The notes under the pieces are model-generated. The model was not told the origin of the DNA. It was given only the letters and a program-made list of their open reading frames with translations, and did not search any database. A DNA stretch of 44,838 bases, taken from the NCBI GenBank assembly GCA_009779195.1, contig WRET01000022.1, positions 1-44,838 on the forward strand, written 5' to 3'. Made by a program: the position numbers and the translations under genes. Positions 1-8,390 of this stretch are shown piece by piece (the first letter of the stretch is position 1; the number at the start of each line of letters is the position of its first letter). The stretch is from Micrococcales bacterium. Its GTDB lineage: Bacteria; Actinomycetota; Actinomycetes; Actinomycetales; Cellulomonadaceae.

Positions 1-51
1 ACGATCTCTCGGGCGCACGGCGGTGCTCTGCACCTGGCTGCCTGGCGGCGG

Positions 52-651
52 CTACTGGTCGATGGTGGTGAGGGCGGCGGTGACTGCCCGGGCGATGACG
101 TGGTCCAGCCACACGGGGATGGGGGTTGCGGCGACGATGTGGGGACGGATCAGGCCGTAGCACAGGCCGATGACGCAGGTGAAAACCTGCCTGACGAGGT
201 GTGGGTCGGTGGTGGCGGCGGGGAAGCGGCGGGCCGCGAGCCGGCCGAACATGGCGAACACGCTGTCGTTGAGGTGCACGACACGGTCGCGCAGGGATTC
301 TGGGGCGGTGTGGACCAGACGTTCTTGCCGGAACAAGGTCATCGCACGGGCTTCGGCGGGGTGCTCACGGCTGTAACGGGCCGTCTCCACCGCCAGGGCC
401 ACCAGTGCGTCGCCGGGGTCGTCATGCTCGGCTTCGACCTCGAACAACCGCACGTGCAGGCGCTCGATGGACCGCAGCCACAACCGTGCCAGCAGCTCGT
501 CGCGAGAGCGGAAGCGGTGGTAGACCGACCCGGTCGCCGCTCCGCTCGCGGCACTGACCTGGGCCACGGTCGCCGTGGCCCCGTGGATCGCGACGACGTC
601 ACGCGCAGCGTCCAACAGCTGGTCGTCGGTGAACTTGGCGGCGCGGCCCAT
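52..651 (-). CDS. TetR/AcrR family transcriptional regulator
   Basis: 199 aa, the usual TetR length. The N-terminal helix-turn-helix lies at about residues 8-55: helices around FTDDQLLDAARDVVAIHG and a recognition segment AASGAATGSVYHRFRSRDEL, with the family's SVYHRF/F-x-s-R-D-E-L signature. The C-terminal ligand and dimer domain is all-helical and variable, so the effector cannot be named. The start is the ATG at 651; no strong Shine-Dalgarno sequence precedes it. It is divergent from the PNPOx-like gene at 919, and the shared 267-bp intergenic region carries an ATCTAGAG/CTCTAGAT inverted repeat that is a plausible operator for this protein. Family assignment is firm; control of the neighbour and of itself is inferred from layout only. 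Confidence 0.93.
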   Translation of the reverse strand: MGRAAKFTDDQLLDAARDVVAIHGATATVAQVSAASGAATGSVYHRFRSRDELLARLWLRSIERLHVRLFEVEAEHDDPGDALVALAVETARYSREHPAEARAMTLFRQERLVHTAPESLRDRVVHLNDSVFAMFGRLAARRFPAATTDPHLVRQVFTCVIGLCYGLIRPHIVAATPIPVWLDHVIARAVTAALTTIDQ

Positions 652-770
652 GCTGCCATCATCCCACTGGGGCTGTGAATGCCCCGTCGGTTTGCGTGGC
701 GGCTACGACGACGCGGCGTCGTACGTCCTCGGTGCCGGCCCGAAGGTCCTGCATCGCCAGCCGAGTCTTG

Positions 771-806
771 ATCTAGAGACCATGTTCTAGTTAGAGTGCT
801 CTAGAT
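771..806. promoter_or_regulatory. Candidate TetR operator (inverted repeat)
   Basis: ATCTAGAG (771-778) and CTCTAGAT (799-806) form a perfect 8-bp inverted repeat. Between them an internal TAGAG-TG-CTCTA repeat (793-804) reuses the right arm. It lies in the divergent region between the TetR gene and the PNPOx-like gene, the usual place for a TetR operator. It is the only AT-rich palindrome visible there. Binding is inferred. Confidence 0.45.
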
Positions 807-918
807 ACTTTGGTACGCCTCGGACGTCGGGTTCGCGCCGTCGTGCGGGGCGCCTGGCGCCGCTTGTTTCCGACGGTTGAGGTGCGCCAGGGCACCAGCG
901 ATGTCGGAGAAGGTCGCG

Positions 919-1479
919 ATGAAGAACTGGGTTGAGGCGCGGGTCGCGGTCGTCGCCCGCAGACAAGGGCTGCGCCGCAACCAGGTGGGCATCGAACCCG
1001 ACGAACAGTCCGCAGCACGGATCCTCGCTGTCGCCCGCCGCCGCATGACGAAGGTGCGGCTGTGCACCTTCATCACCTCCGGGCCTGACGGGCCGACCGC
1101 CCGGGTGGTCATGCCCTTCGCCCCGACGCCCGACCTGGTTGTCCACATCGCCACGTCTCCCGCATCGACCAAGGCCCGCCAGGTCGCGGCCACCGGCGAG
1201 GCCGTCCTGGCCTACAGCGCAGGGATGAGCGCCGCTGTCACCGCCTACTGCCACGCCGAGGCCCTGGACGACCCAGACGACCACCGCCGCTGGTGGCGCC
1301 CCCTGTTCGCCGCCTACTGGCCCGACGGCCCCAGCAAGGACTACACCGTCATCGCTTGCCGTCCCCACGCTATCGAGGTCTGGTCCCCCGACGAGGGCAT
1401 CGGCCCCGCTCCTCTCGGCCTGCGCTCAGGCCGCATCGTCCTCCACGAAGCCCGCTGGCGGCTGGATTCGACTCGCTGA
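919..1479 (+). CDS. Pyridoxamine 5'-phosphate oxidase-like (split-barrel flavin-binding) protein
   Basis: 186 aa from the ATG at 919. That start is chosen because GGAGAAGG (905-912) sits 6 nt upstream; the earlier in-frame ATG at 901 and TTG at 877 have no ribosome-binding site. The core resembles the general-stress-protein-26/PNPOx split barrel: a strand segment MTKVRLCTFITSGPDGPTA, then residues placing positive charge for a flavin phosphate (STKARQ), then a WWRPLFAAYWPDGPSKDY segment typical of this family. Likely an FMN- or F420-dependent redox protein of unknown substrate. It is divergent from the TetR gene and is followed within 15 nt by a strong hairpin, so it appears monocistronic. 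Confidence 0.8.
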   Translation: MKNWVEARVAVVARRQGLRRNQVGIEPDEQSAARILAVARRRMTKVRLCTFITSGPDGPTARVVMPFAPTPDLVVHIATSPASTKARQVAATGEAVLAYSAGMSAAVTAYCHAEALDDPDDHRRWWRPLFAAYWPDGPSKDYTVIACRPHAIEVWSPDEGIGPAPLGLRSGRIVLHEARWRLDSTR

Positions 1480-1493
1480 GCCGCCGCTCGGGG

Positions 1494-1535
1494 TCGGGGT
1501 GAGGGACGGACGCTCGTGTTCGTCCCTCACCCCGA
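1494..1535 (+). terminator. Hairpin terminator after the PNPOx-like gene
   Basis: A perfect 15-bp inverted repeat: arms 1494-1508 and 1521-1535 (CGGGGTGAGGGACG and its complement), loop of 12 nt. It starts 15 nt after the stop codon. There is no T-run, which is common for high-GC actinobacterial terminators. Confidence 0.6.
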
Positions 1536-1636
1536 TGTTCGTCCCTCGTGCTCGTCGCTGTCCCGATGCGGGTGGGCCGAGCGCCTCACGGCTGGCGATG
1601 ACGAAGCCAGAGCCACCGACGACGAGCACGCCAAGA

Positions 1637-1678
1637 CAGCCGGTGCACGGTCTGGGCCACCAGGCCGTGCACCGGCTG
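1637..1678 (-). terminator. Hairpin terminator of the LPXTG surface-protein gene
   Basis: A 14-bp perfect stem, arms 1637-1650 and 1665-1678 (CAGCCGGTGCACGG and its complement). The 14-nt loop itself can pair CTGG with CCAG. It lies just downstream of the minus-strand stop at 1684. No T-run. Confidence 0.6.
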
Positions 1679-1683
1679 GTCCG

Positions 1684-4600
1684 TCACACGGTCCCGCGTG
1701 ACCGGCGACGTCTCACCGTGACCAGGAGGCCACCAGCGGCGACCATGAGTGCCGCGAACCCCACGATCGGCGCGAACACGCCGCCGGTGTAGGGCAGCCC
1801 ACCTGGCCTACCTGGTTTGGCCGGGGTGTTTGGGTTGCCCGGGTCGCCCGGGTCGCCTGGTTGACCAGGCTGCACCGGGGTGTCCGGGCCGTCGGGGTTG
1901 TCCGGGTCTTCGGGCTCGAAGGGGCTGGGGGTCTTCAGGTCGGCGAACGTCACTGTCTGGACGTCGTCGACGTTCTCGGCGGTGATCTGGAAGGGGGCGC
2001 TCACCGGGTCGGCTGGCAGGTCGTAGCCGATCGGTGCCGACATCTCGACCCAGAAGTACGTGCCTGCGTCAAGGTCTTTCAGCATGCACGTACCCGTGGC
2101 GTTCGTCGTGCACCCACCCACGAGGGTGTCGCTTGGGCCGTAGGCCCCGTCACCGTCGTCGAGGTAGAGCTCGAACGTGCCACCAGTGAGCACCACGGAG
2201 GTGTCTTCTTCGTCGACCTTGAGCACCTGAGCGGCGCCTGGCACCCGCGGGTTGGTGAACTGGTACACCGGGACTGTGGTTCCGGCGTTCGCGGCGTTGA
2301 GGTTCACCAGCGCGCTGGTCTGGTCGGCGGGCACCGGGTACCCAGGCGCCGGAGAGACCTCGTGCCAGTAGTAGTCGCCGAACACCAGGTCGGTGGCAGT
2401 GCACAGGCCGTCAGCACCGGTGGTGCACTGCGGCCCGACCGCCTCGTCGGCGGCGCTGGGGGTGTTGCCCGGCTCGTTGCCGCTCGCGCTGCGGTACAGC
2501 TGGAACACCGCACCCGGCAGCGGGTCGCTGCTGGCCTGGTCGACTTTGAGCACAGAGATCGTCGTGAGGATCTCCGCGTCCCTGACCGTGGTCACCGCGA
2601 AGGTGGACCCGGCGTTGCTCGCGTCGACGACGATCGGTCCGCTGACGGCGCCAGCAGGGCTCTCGTACCCGGCCGGGGCTGTGCGCTCCACCCAGAAGTA
2701 CGTGCCGAAGTCCAGGTCGCCGACGGTGCAGGTACCTGAGGTGCCGGTCGTACAGCTGGCGACGACACCGTCAGCACCGGTGTCGTACACACCGTTGCCG
2801 TTGTCCTTGGCCAGGTCGAACACAGCCTCGGCGAGCGGCTCACCGGTTGTCGCGTCGAGCTTGAGCACGCTCAGCTGGGACATCGCGCGGTTGACGACCA
2901 GGCAGGCCGCCTTCGCCCCGGCGGGCAGTGCGAAGTCGTTGCGGTTGAGGATGTTCAGCGACGTCAGGCACACTGATGCGCTCTCGACGATCGTGTAACC
3001 GGGCGGGCCGGTCTCGACGATCTTGTAGTGCTGGTCAGGGCGCACGGTGATGGTGTACCCGTCAGGCCCTGCGGTCCCGGGCACCTCGTGCTCGTGCCCA
3101 CCGGCCAGGACTGGTGCGACCGGCACCACGGTGAAGGTGAAGTCCGAAGGCTGGGCGGTGCCACCCTGGACGGTCTTTTGGATGTTGACCAGGGCCACCG
3201 AGTTCAAGGCGGTGCACTGCATGTGCTCGCCGATGGGGACGGCGATCCCGCCCTCGTTGCCCAAGATCATGCGCACCTGGCGCCCGGTCCCGGCCACCTG
3301 GCACGACCACGACCCAGTGGACTGCGGGTACGCCAACGGCTGGGTGCGCACGTCGAACTGCGCGTAGTGCGTCAAGAACTCTGGCGTGGCGTCGGGCGTC
3401 TCTGCGAGCTGGTAGCTGACCTCTGGTGTCACCTCGACGCGGGTGACCCCGGCCGAACCGTCACGGCCTTGCGGGCCAGGCAGCGCACCGGTCGGGGCGA
3501 TGGCGTTGAGGGTCCACTGGTCGGTGGTGGCTTCCCCGACGGTGTTCGCCGACAGCGACACCGGGAAGGCGACCTGTTTGCTCAGCGTGAGGTAGCTCTT
3601 GCACTCCACGACGTTGGTGAAGGTCCACTCGTTGCTCCCTGGGCCGACAGGCCGGTTGGTGCTCGGGCTGCCGACGGACACAGGTGTGCCAGACCCGGGG
3701 GTGGTGTCCGCTGGTGCGCCGGCCTCGACTGTCACGTCGGTGAGGGTGCACTCTGGCGGCGCGAGGGTCACGGCCTCAGACAACGTGACCGTGGTGTCGG
3801 CGCCGGTGCGGTCGTACCCGGTGCGTTCTTGGCTCCACGGCTGGGCCGAGGCGGCCGCCGGGGAGGGGCCGGTCATCGACAGCTGTGCGCGCAGGCCCGG
3901 GGGCTGGGCTCCGTTGAGGTAGTCCGTCGTCGTCGAACCGACGACGACCTGCCAGCGTTTGTGTGCGACAACTGCCGCGATGTTCGACGGCTCTTCGTTG
4001 TAGACCACACAGTTGACCGAGCTTCCCGCGGACGGCTCGACACTAAAGCCGCTGGTCCCGACATTGGTCACCGGAATCGGCCCGGTCGCCTTGTCGACGC
4101 AGAAGGCGTTCTGTGCCGCGGGGGCGTCAGTGCCGTCAGCGGCGACCTGGTACAGGTTGTACCCCGGCTGCGGGGATTCGGTGATCTCGAACGTGCCCGT
4201 AGACGCGCCCTGGAAGTCCACGTCGAAGACGACACCACCGGTCATCGCGTCGGTGGACAGCGGACCCGGGTCGATAGTCGCCGGGGCGACCAACGACTGC
4301 GCGGCAAACTGCCACGGGTCGGAAGGGGTGTAGGCGTCAGCGATGGCACCACCGTTGGGGATCACACGTTTGACCACGGAGATCGAAGCACTGCAGTCGC
4401 TGGTCATCAGGTCGTGCAGCGCCGTGCCGACCGTGGAGAAATCCTCGGTCTGGATGTAGTCGGCGGTCGTGATGTTCGAGCCGTCGTACTTGGTGAGCCC
4501 GGAGATCGTCTGCAGGTTGTACCCGGCGCCGTCGGAAGACACACCGCGTCCGACGCCGACTGCGAGGATCCGGCTGTCTTGGCTCTTGAGCAGGTTGGCC

Positions 4601-5691
4601 GACGCGCGGGCGGCGTCCAGCTCACGGAACCGGGTATACCCGGTTCCACCGGTGACCGTCGGGCTCGGACCGTACACCGTGGGGTTGCCGTCGGTGATGA
4701 GCACGACGAGGTCGATGTGGTCACCAGCCCCCACCGCTCCGTTGATCTCGGAGACCGCAGCCAGGCCGCGGTCCCAGTTCGTCCAGTTGATGAGGTTGTC
4801 GGTCCAGCCGGAGTAGTAGTCCTTGACCTTGGACGCGTCGGCGACGGTCGCCACCGACTGCAGACCGGTGTTCGGCGGGTAGACCGCCCCGGCCGAGCTG
4901 ATCGCCGGGGAGTCGGTGCCCAAGGTGAAGATCGCGACCTGCGACGGTGTGCCCTGCAGGGCGTCGATCACCGCGTCCATCGCGTCTTTGAGGGCCTCGA
5001 CACCATCGGCCTCCATGGATGCGGACAGGTCCGCGACGAGTGCGACGTTGAGCCCGGCGCACTGGGGGACCAGCGGCGGGTTCGCCCGCGACAAGGCGAC
5101 CAGGCCGCCTGAGGAGGTGCGCCGGGTGTAGGCAGCCTGCCCAGCCTCAGGTGAGCCAGTGATCGCCGCGAGCCCAGGGTCGGTCACCCATGTCGCCCCT
5201 GACCGGTACGTCTGGCCGGCGACGAGGGCTGGCGTGGGCCACAGGACCCGGTTGGTGGCGGTGTCGGCGGCGTTGTAGCCGGTCTGCACCGTCCCGGTCG
5301 TGTAGTACCCGGCCGGTCCGCTGATGGCCCCGAGCCACAGCCTCGTCCCCTGCGCGATCCCGCCCGCGCCGATCTGCACGACGAACGAGCAGTCGCCGTC
5401 GGCGTCAGAGGTGCACGTGTAGGCCGGGGTGGCTGTGACGTACCCGTCGGAGCTCACTGCCGTGTCTGGTGGCCGGCTGGCGAACAGCCCGTACTGCGCT
5501 CCGACGAGAGGGCCGACCGTCGTCGCGCCGGTGCGCAGGTCTCCGACCGACACGGTGACGACCGCTTCGTTGGCGGCGGGCGTCGGCACTTCGGCGCGGG
5601 AGGCCACACCCGAGACGAACATCGCCGCCACGAGACCTATGAACGTCAGGCCTGCTACTGCTGCACGCCGCACCGACAGTGTGTACCTCAC
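1684..5691 (-). CDS. Giant LPXTG-anchored surface protein with vWA and SpaA-like domains
   Basis: About 1335 aa, exported and wall-anchored. A signal peptide with a twin-basic start and long hydrophobic stretch ends near ASRA. A von Willebrand A domain follows; its MIDAS motif D-L-S-A-S is at about residues 221-225, so it is expected to bind a metal ion and a host or surface ligand. The middle has several Ig/SpaA-like beta domains. The last third has three clear SpaA/Cna-B-like repeats, each opening with (S/Q)VLKxD and closing with G-(T/D)-Y-(F/Y)-W-x-E. A Pro/Gly/Asp-rich linker, LPYTG sorting signal, membrane helix and RRRRSR tail end the protein. It resembles a pilus-tip or adhesin subunit, but no sortase or backbone pilin is in the window. 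The GTG at 5691 is preferred (GGGAG 6 nt upstream) over the ATG at 5715, which lies inside an inverted repeat and lacks a ribosome-binding site. Confidence 0.9.
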   Translation of the reverse strand: MRYTLSVRRAAVAGLTFIGLVAAMFVSGVASRAEVPTPAANEAVVTVSVGDLRTGATTVGPLVGAQYGLFASRPPDTAVSSDGYVTATPAYTCTSDADGDCSFVVQIGAGGIAQGTRLWLGAISGPAGYYTTGTVQTGYNAADTATNRVLWPTPALVAGQTYRSGATWVTDPGLAAITGSPEAGQAAYTRRTSSGGLVALSRANPPLVPQCAGLNVALVADLSASMEADGVEALKDAMDAVIDALQGTPSQVAIFTLGTDSPAISSAGAVYPPNTGLQSVATVADASKVKDYYSGWTDNLINWTNWDRGLAAVSEINGAVGAGDHIDLVVLITDGNPTVYGPSPTVTGGTGYTRFRELDAARASANLLKSQDSRILAVGVGRGVSSDGAGYNLQTISGLTKYDGSNITTADYIQTEDFSTVGTALHDLMTSDCSASISVVKRVIPNGGAIADAYTPSDPWQFAAQSLVAPATIDPGPLSTDAMTGGVVFDVDFQGASTGTFEITESPQPGYNLYQVAADGTDAPAAQNAFCVDKATGPIPVTNVGTSGFSVEPSAGSSVNCVVYNEEPSNIAAVVAHKRWQVVVGSTTTDYLNGAQPPGLRAQLSMTGPSPAAASAQPWSQERTGYDRTGADTTVTLSEAVTLAPPECTLTDVTVEAGAPADTTPGSGTPVSVGSPSTNRPVGPGSNEWTFTNVVECKSYLTLSKQVAFPVSLSANTVGEATTDQWTLNAIAPTGALPGPQGRDGSAGVTRVEVTPEVSYQLAETPDATPEFLTHYAQFDVRTQPLAYPQSTGSWSCQVAGTGRQVRMILGNEGGIAVPIGEHMQCTALNSVALVNIQKTVQGGTAQPSDFTFTVVPVAPVLAGGHEHEVPGTAGPDGYTITVRPDQHYKIVETGPPGYTIVESASVCLTSLNILNRNDFALPAGAKAACLVVNRAMSQLSVLKLDATTGEPLAEAVFDLAKDNGNGVYDTGADGVVASCTTGTSGTCTVGDLDFGTYFWVERTAPAGYESPAGAVSGPIVVDASNAGSTFAVTTVRDAEILTTISVLKVDQASSDPLPGAVFQLYRSASGNEPGNTPSAADEAVGPQCTTGADGLCTATDLVFGDYYWHEVSPAPGYPVPADQTSALVNLNAANAGTTVPVYQFTNPRVPGAAQVLKVDEEDTSVVLTGGTFELYLDDGDGAYGPSDTLVGGCTTNATGTCMLKDLDAGTYFWVEMSAPIGYDLPADPVSAPFQITAENVDDVQTVTFADLKTPSPFEPEDPDNPDGPDTPVQPGQPGDPGDPGNPNTPAKPGRPGGLPYTGGVFAPIVGFAALMVAAGGLLVTVRRRRSRGTV

Positions 5692-5710
5692 ACGAGTCTC
5701 CCGTCTCTCA

Positions 5711-5731
5711 CCCATGACATGGCGTCATGGG
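5711..5731. promoter_or_regulatory. Inverted repeat in the leader of the surface-protein gene
   Basis: CCCATGAC (5711-5718) and GTCATGGG (5724-5731) form a perfect 8-bp palindrome with a 5-nt spacer. It is about 20 nt upstream of the preferred GTG start and covers the alternative ATG. It could be a repressor site or an mRNA hairpin; the sequence does not decide between them. Confidence 0.4.
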
Positions 5732-5862
5732 ATCATTGGGCAACTGTGCACCTGTTTCTGGGGTTCTGCAATCGCTCGCGAGGGCTGAGGAGAAGGTGTT
5801 GAGTTTCTCCGTGAGAGTGGTTGGCGGCGACGGCTGGACCGTAGGCCTGCAATACCGCGGAC

Positions 5863-5884
5863 CGAGGCGGACAAATCGGTCGAT
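5863..5884. repeat. 22-bp direct repeat, copy 1
   Basis: Starts CGAGGCGGACAAATCGGTCG and is identical over 22 bases to the copy at 6001-6022. The flanking bases on both sides differ, so the boundaries are sharp. On the minus strand both copies lie ahead of the surface-protein gene; on the plus strand copy 1 is directly before an AGGAG-ATG start. Confidence 0.85.
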
Positions 5885-6000
5885 ACCGCAGGAGAAAAAT
5901 GCTCGTGCACCCCGTCCGGTCCAACCTGGAGTCTCGCCTGCTGACATGGCTGTGCCCCGGGTTCCGACGGCACAAAAACACGCACACCGCCAGCATCAGA

Positions 6001-6022
6001 CGAGGCGGACAAATCGGTCGAT
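6001..6022. repeat. 22-bp direct repeat, copy 2
   Basis: Exact second copy, 138 bp from copy 1. A short G+C hairpin (6039-6054) lies on its other side. A perfect 22-base match this close is not expected by chance and suggests a protein-binding site or a repeated RNA element. Confidence 0.85.
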
Positions 6023-6235
6023 TCGACTTCAAGAATACCCCCGGTCTTCCGGGGTGGAGCCGCTCGTCCTTCGGCATTCGCGCATCCGGCCGTCTTCCGG
6101 CGACACCGAGGGGCGAAAATCCTCAGGCGTGCGGCAGACGTCGCGGCGCTGGAGCCGAACCGTTCTCCTTGTCGTGCATCCCGCCTGAAGCTGCTCCTTC
6201 CCGGCGTTTTAGGTGCCTAGGGCCAAGAGTTCGGT

Positions 6236-6264
6236 TTGGTCCCGCAGATCGTGGGCGCTAGAGT
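6236..6264 (+). promoter_or_regulatory. Possible promoter of the lipoprotein gene
   Basis: TTGGTC (6236-6241) and TAGAGT (6259-6264) are separated by 17 bp, about 100 nt before the GTG start at 6366. The -10 box fits the actinobacterial TAnnnT pattern; the -35 match is poor. Confidence 0.3.
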
Positions 6265-6365
6265 CGTCGCACCTGGGATCCCAGCCCTGGTCGCCAATAC
6301 CGTCCACCCGCGCGACAACGCTGTATTGAGCGGTTGGGGCTTTCCACCTGTCTCAAGGAGCAACT

Positions 6366-6953
6366 GTGAGAACAACCCAGATGATGACACTGGCGGCTGG
6401 TGCTGTGCTGGTGGTGGTCGCGGCGGCTGGATGCAACGACGGCAAGGCCCCCCGGTCCGTCACAGGCACGCCGTCGCCGCCCCCGGTCGAGACGACCGTG
6501 ACCGCACCCGGTGGCGACTTCCCACCCGCCGAGGTCAAGTCCGGGGTCACCATGCTGACCGACGACGTGGCGATCAGCGTGGAAGGGTCTCCCAGTGGCA
6601 CGTTTGGCTACCCTGTGGTCTGCGACCTGCACAGCGCCGGCGTACGCTGCGACATCGTTGTCGACTCTCCTGCCTTCGTGAGTATCAACTATGGCAAAGG
6701 CTCCGACCCGTGCCACCTGGCCGAGTCTGTCGGGACGGTCCCGGTCGGCTATCTGGCCATCGAAGTGGGACGGGCCAGTTATGGCTGCCCGACCGACACG
6801 GTCGGCTTGGGTGGGATGGATGTCGCGGTCGGCACGACTGTCCAGCTCGGCTCTATCCAGTGCACCGCCCTCGATACCGGTTTCGCCTGCCTGGACCTCA
6901 AGACTGGGGCCGCGATCCTGCTCACCCTCGACGAGTGGAACCTCGCCTCCTAG
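6366..6953 (+). CDS. Putative secreted lipoprotein of unknown function
   Basis: 195 aa from GTG 6366, with AAGGAG 5 nt upstream. The N-terminus is a lipoprotein signal peptide: a positively charged start, a hydrophobic stretch and the lipobox AAGC at about residues 20-23, so the mature protein should be lipid-anchored on the outer face of the membrane. A Pro/Thr-rich linker follows (about 28-50), then a compact beta-rich domain with several cysteines that could form disulfides. I recognise no family. The gene stands alone: a 10-bp-stem hairpin follows 8 nt after the stop. Confidence 0.8.
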   Translation: MRTTQMMTLAAGAVLVVVAAAGCNDGKAPRSVTGTPSPPPVETTVTAPGGDFPPAEVKSGVTMLTDDVAISVEGSPSGTFGYPVVCDLHSAGVRCDIVVDSPAFVSINYGKGSDPCHLAESVGTVPVGYLAIEVGRASYGCPTDTVGLGGMDVAVGTTVQLGSIQCTALDTGFACLDLKTGAAILLTLDEWNLAS

Positions 6954-6961
6954 GCACGTGG

Positions 6962-6994
6962 CCTGGTTCCGTCACAGATCGCGGCGGAACCAGG
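6962..6994. terminator. Bidirectional hairpin terminator between lipoprotein and Uma2 genes
   Basis: CCTGGTTCCG (6962-6971) pairs perfectly with CGGAACCAGG (6985-6994) across a 13-nt loop. It sits between two convergent genes and can serve both. Confidence 0.7.
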
Positions 6995-7014
6995 GTTGCC
7001 GCTCGCGGTGGGCT

Positions 7015-7575
7015 CTAGAACTGGCCTAGCGCCGAGATGTCGACGTTGATGTCGGCGCCGGCCACGGTCAGCGTGACGAGGCCGGTGCAGTCGTGGGACA
7101 GCACGTACTGCCCTGCTGACAGGGTGTGGACGAGAAGCCTGCCCGCGTCAGGGTCCACGAGCCAGTACTCGGGGATCTGCGCCTCGGCGTACTCGCTCAG
7201 CTTGGTCACCCGGTCGGTACGACGGCTGCCGTCGGAGAGGATCTCGACCACGAGGACGACATCTGCGGCACTCGCCCGTCGGATGTCGCGCTGCGCAGCA
7301 GCACGCTCGATGACGGCGATATCGGGTGACCGCATCGTCAGCGGCTCTTCGTCGACCAGCACGTCGATCTCTGGGAGCGCGACCAGATGACCTGGGAGCG
7401 AAGCAGCCAGAACCCGCGCCAGCTCGAGCATCACTTGTTGGTGCAGGAGCGAAGGACGCGGTGACACAACAAGAACCCCCTCGACGCACTCGACACGGTG
7501 CGACTCGTGCACAGGCAGGCTGTCCCACTCATCAAGCGTGAGCAGGTCCAGCGGCCACGCGGCTGCTGTGCTCAT
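7015..7575 (-). CDS. Uma2 family (DUF820) putative restriction-like endonuclease
   Basis: 186 aa from ATG 7575, with GGAGGG 6 nt upstream; a longer in-frame start exists but has no ribosome-binding site. The PD-(D/E)XK-like fold is recognisable by order: VEGVLVVSPRPSLLHQ, then SPDIAVIE, then VVEILSDGSRRTD, K, Y, and IPEYWLVDP. These carry the family's expected acidic and Lys residues. Uma2 proteins are abundant in cyanobacteria and actinobacteria and their biological role is unsettled. No partner gene is evident; it is convergent with the lipoprotein gene. Confidence 0.88.
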   Translation of the reverse strand: MSTAAAWPLDLLTLDEWDSLPVHESHRVECVEGVLVVSPRPSLLHQQVMLELARVLAASLPGHLVALPEIDVLVDEEPLTMRSPDIAVIERAAAQRDIRRASAADVVLVVEILSDGSRRTDRVTKLSEYAEAQIPEYWLVDPDAGRLLVHTLSAGQYVLSHDCTGLVTLTVAGADINVDISALGQF

Positions 7576-7644
7576 GACGCACCCTCCGTGAGCGTTTCCG
7601 AGCACCAGATTCTACCGCACCACACTCGGCCGCCTCTGGTGGTT

Positions 7645-8367
7645 CTATCCGCGTGCGGTCTGCGCGATGACGGCGGCCAGGGCCTCTGGCTGGGACCACA
7701 TGGGCCAGTGGCCGGTCGGCAGGTCGACGTAGTGGGCGTCGGCCAGGTCGGCCAACGGTGCGAACATACCGGTGCCGCTGGCGGCCATGTCGCGCACGGC
7801 CGCGCTGGGGAACGAACAGCACACGACGGTCGCCGGGACCTGGTTGCGGGCCAGGTTGCGCAGGTGCAGCGGTTCGCGCAACGGCCCGGCGGGGTGGGGG
7901 ACAGCGCGGTCGTGGAAACGCCGCAGCATCTGCTCGGTGAGCTCTGCTGTGCTCGCTCCGACTGCGTCGAGCTCTGCGAAGGGCGGCAGCGGCACCTCGA
8001 CTGCCTCAGGGCTGAGGTCTGGGCGGGCGACGGTGCCGTCGGCGGCCGGGCCGGAGTCGACGTACACGACCTGGGCCACCAGGTCCGGTGCGTCGTCGAG
8101 GGCGGCAGTGACCACAGCACCGGCGCCGGAGTGCGCGACCAGGACCACCGCGCTGGTGGCGGAGCGTACCGCTGAGACGAGCGCACCGACGTGGTCGGCC
8201 AGGACGATGCCGCATCGTGGAGTCGTCGGCGAGTCGAGGCCTGGCAGCGTGACGGCCTGCGTCGGGACGCCGTCTCGAGACAAGCACTGCGTCACCTCGT
8301 CCCAGGCCCAGCCACCCAACCACCAGCCGGGCACGAGGATCACAGGCGAGAAGGTTTTCGTGTTCAT
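7645..8367 (-). CDS. Alpha/beta hydrolase
   Basis: 240 aa, starting at ATG 8367 (MNTKTFSPVILVPGWW). The HG-like oxyanion motif is PGWWLGGWAW. The nucleophile elbow VAHSGAGAVV contains the Ser of G/A-H-S-x-G, and a C-terminal LPTGHWPM supplies the catalytic His. Resembles the small esterase/haloperoxidase-type hydrolases that are often divergently paired with WYL regulators. Here the regulator gene starts 50 bp away on the other strand with a shared operator, so the hydrolase is probably repressed or activated by it. Substrate unknown. Confidence 0.9.
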   Translation of the reverse strand: MNTKTFSPVILVPGWWLGGWAWDEVTQCLSRDGVPTQAVTLPGLDSPTTPRCGIVLADHVGALVSAVRSATSAVVLVAHSGAGAVVTAALDDAPDLVAQVVYVDSGPAADGTVARPDLSPEAVEVPLPPFAELDAVGASTAELTEQMLRRFHDRAVPHPAGPLREPLHLRNLARNQVPATVVCCSFPSAAVRDMAASGTGMFAPLADLADAHYVDLPTGHWPMWSQPEALAAVIAQTARG

Positions 8368-8390
8368 GCCCCCAGCGTCCACCCCCACGA

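Larger units (their letters stand above)
5732..6235. other. Intergenic region upstream of the surface-protein gene; possible small ORF
   Basis: About 500 bases with no recognisable gene. It holds the two copies of a 22-bp direct repeat listed separately and a CCCCGG-tctt-CCGGGG hairpin at 6039-6054. On the plus strand an ORF from ATG 5899 to 6261 (120 codons) is preceded by AGGAG at ideal spacing, and its first 30 or so codons have G/C-rich third positions. Its second half is Arg/Pro-rich with weak codon bias, and I recognise no domain. I do not call it a gene. The region could be a long structured leader for the minus-strand surface protein. Confidence 0.35.

Noticed and set aside
3028..5112. 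694-codon open frame on the plus strand opposite the surface protein
   Set aside because: Arg/Gly/Val-rich translation without domains; typical antisense shadow of a high-GC gene. The opposite strand has clear vWA and SpaA motifs.
5899..6261. Plus-strand 120-codon frame with an ideal ribosome-binding site
   Set aside because: No recognisable domain, Arg/Pro-rich second half and weakening codon bias. It also spans the second 22-bp repeat. Mentioned as a possibility but not called a gene.
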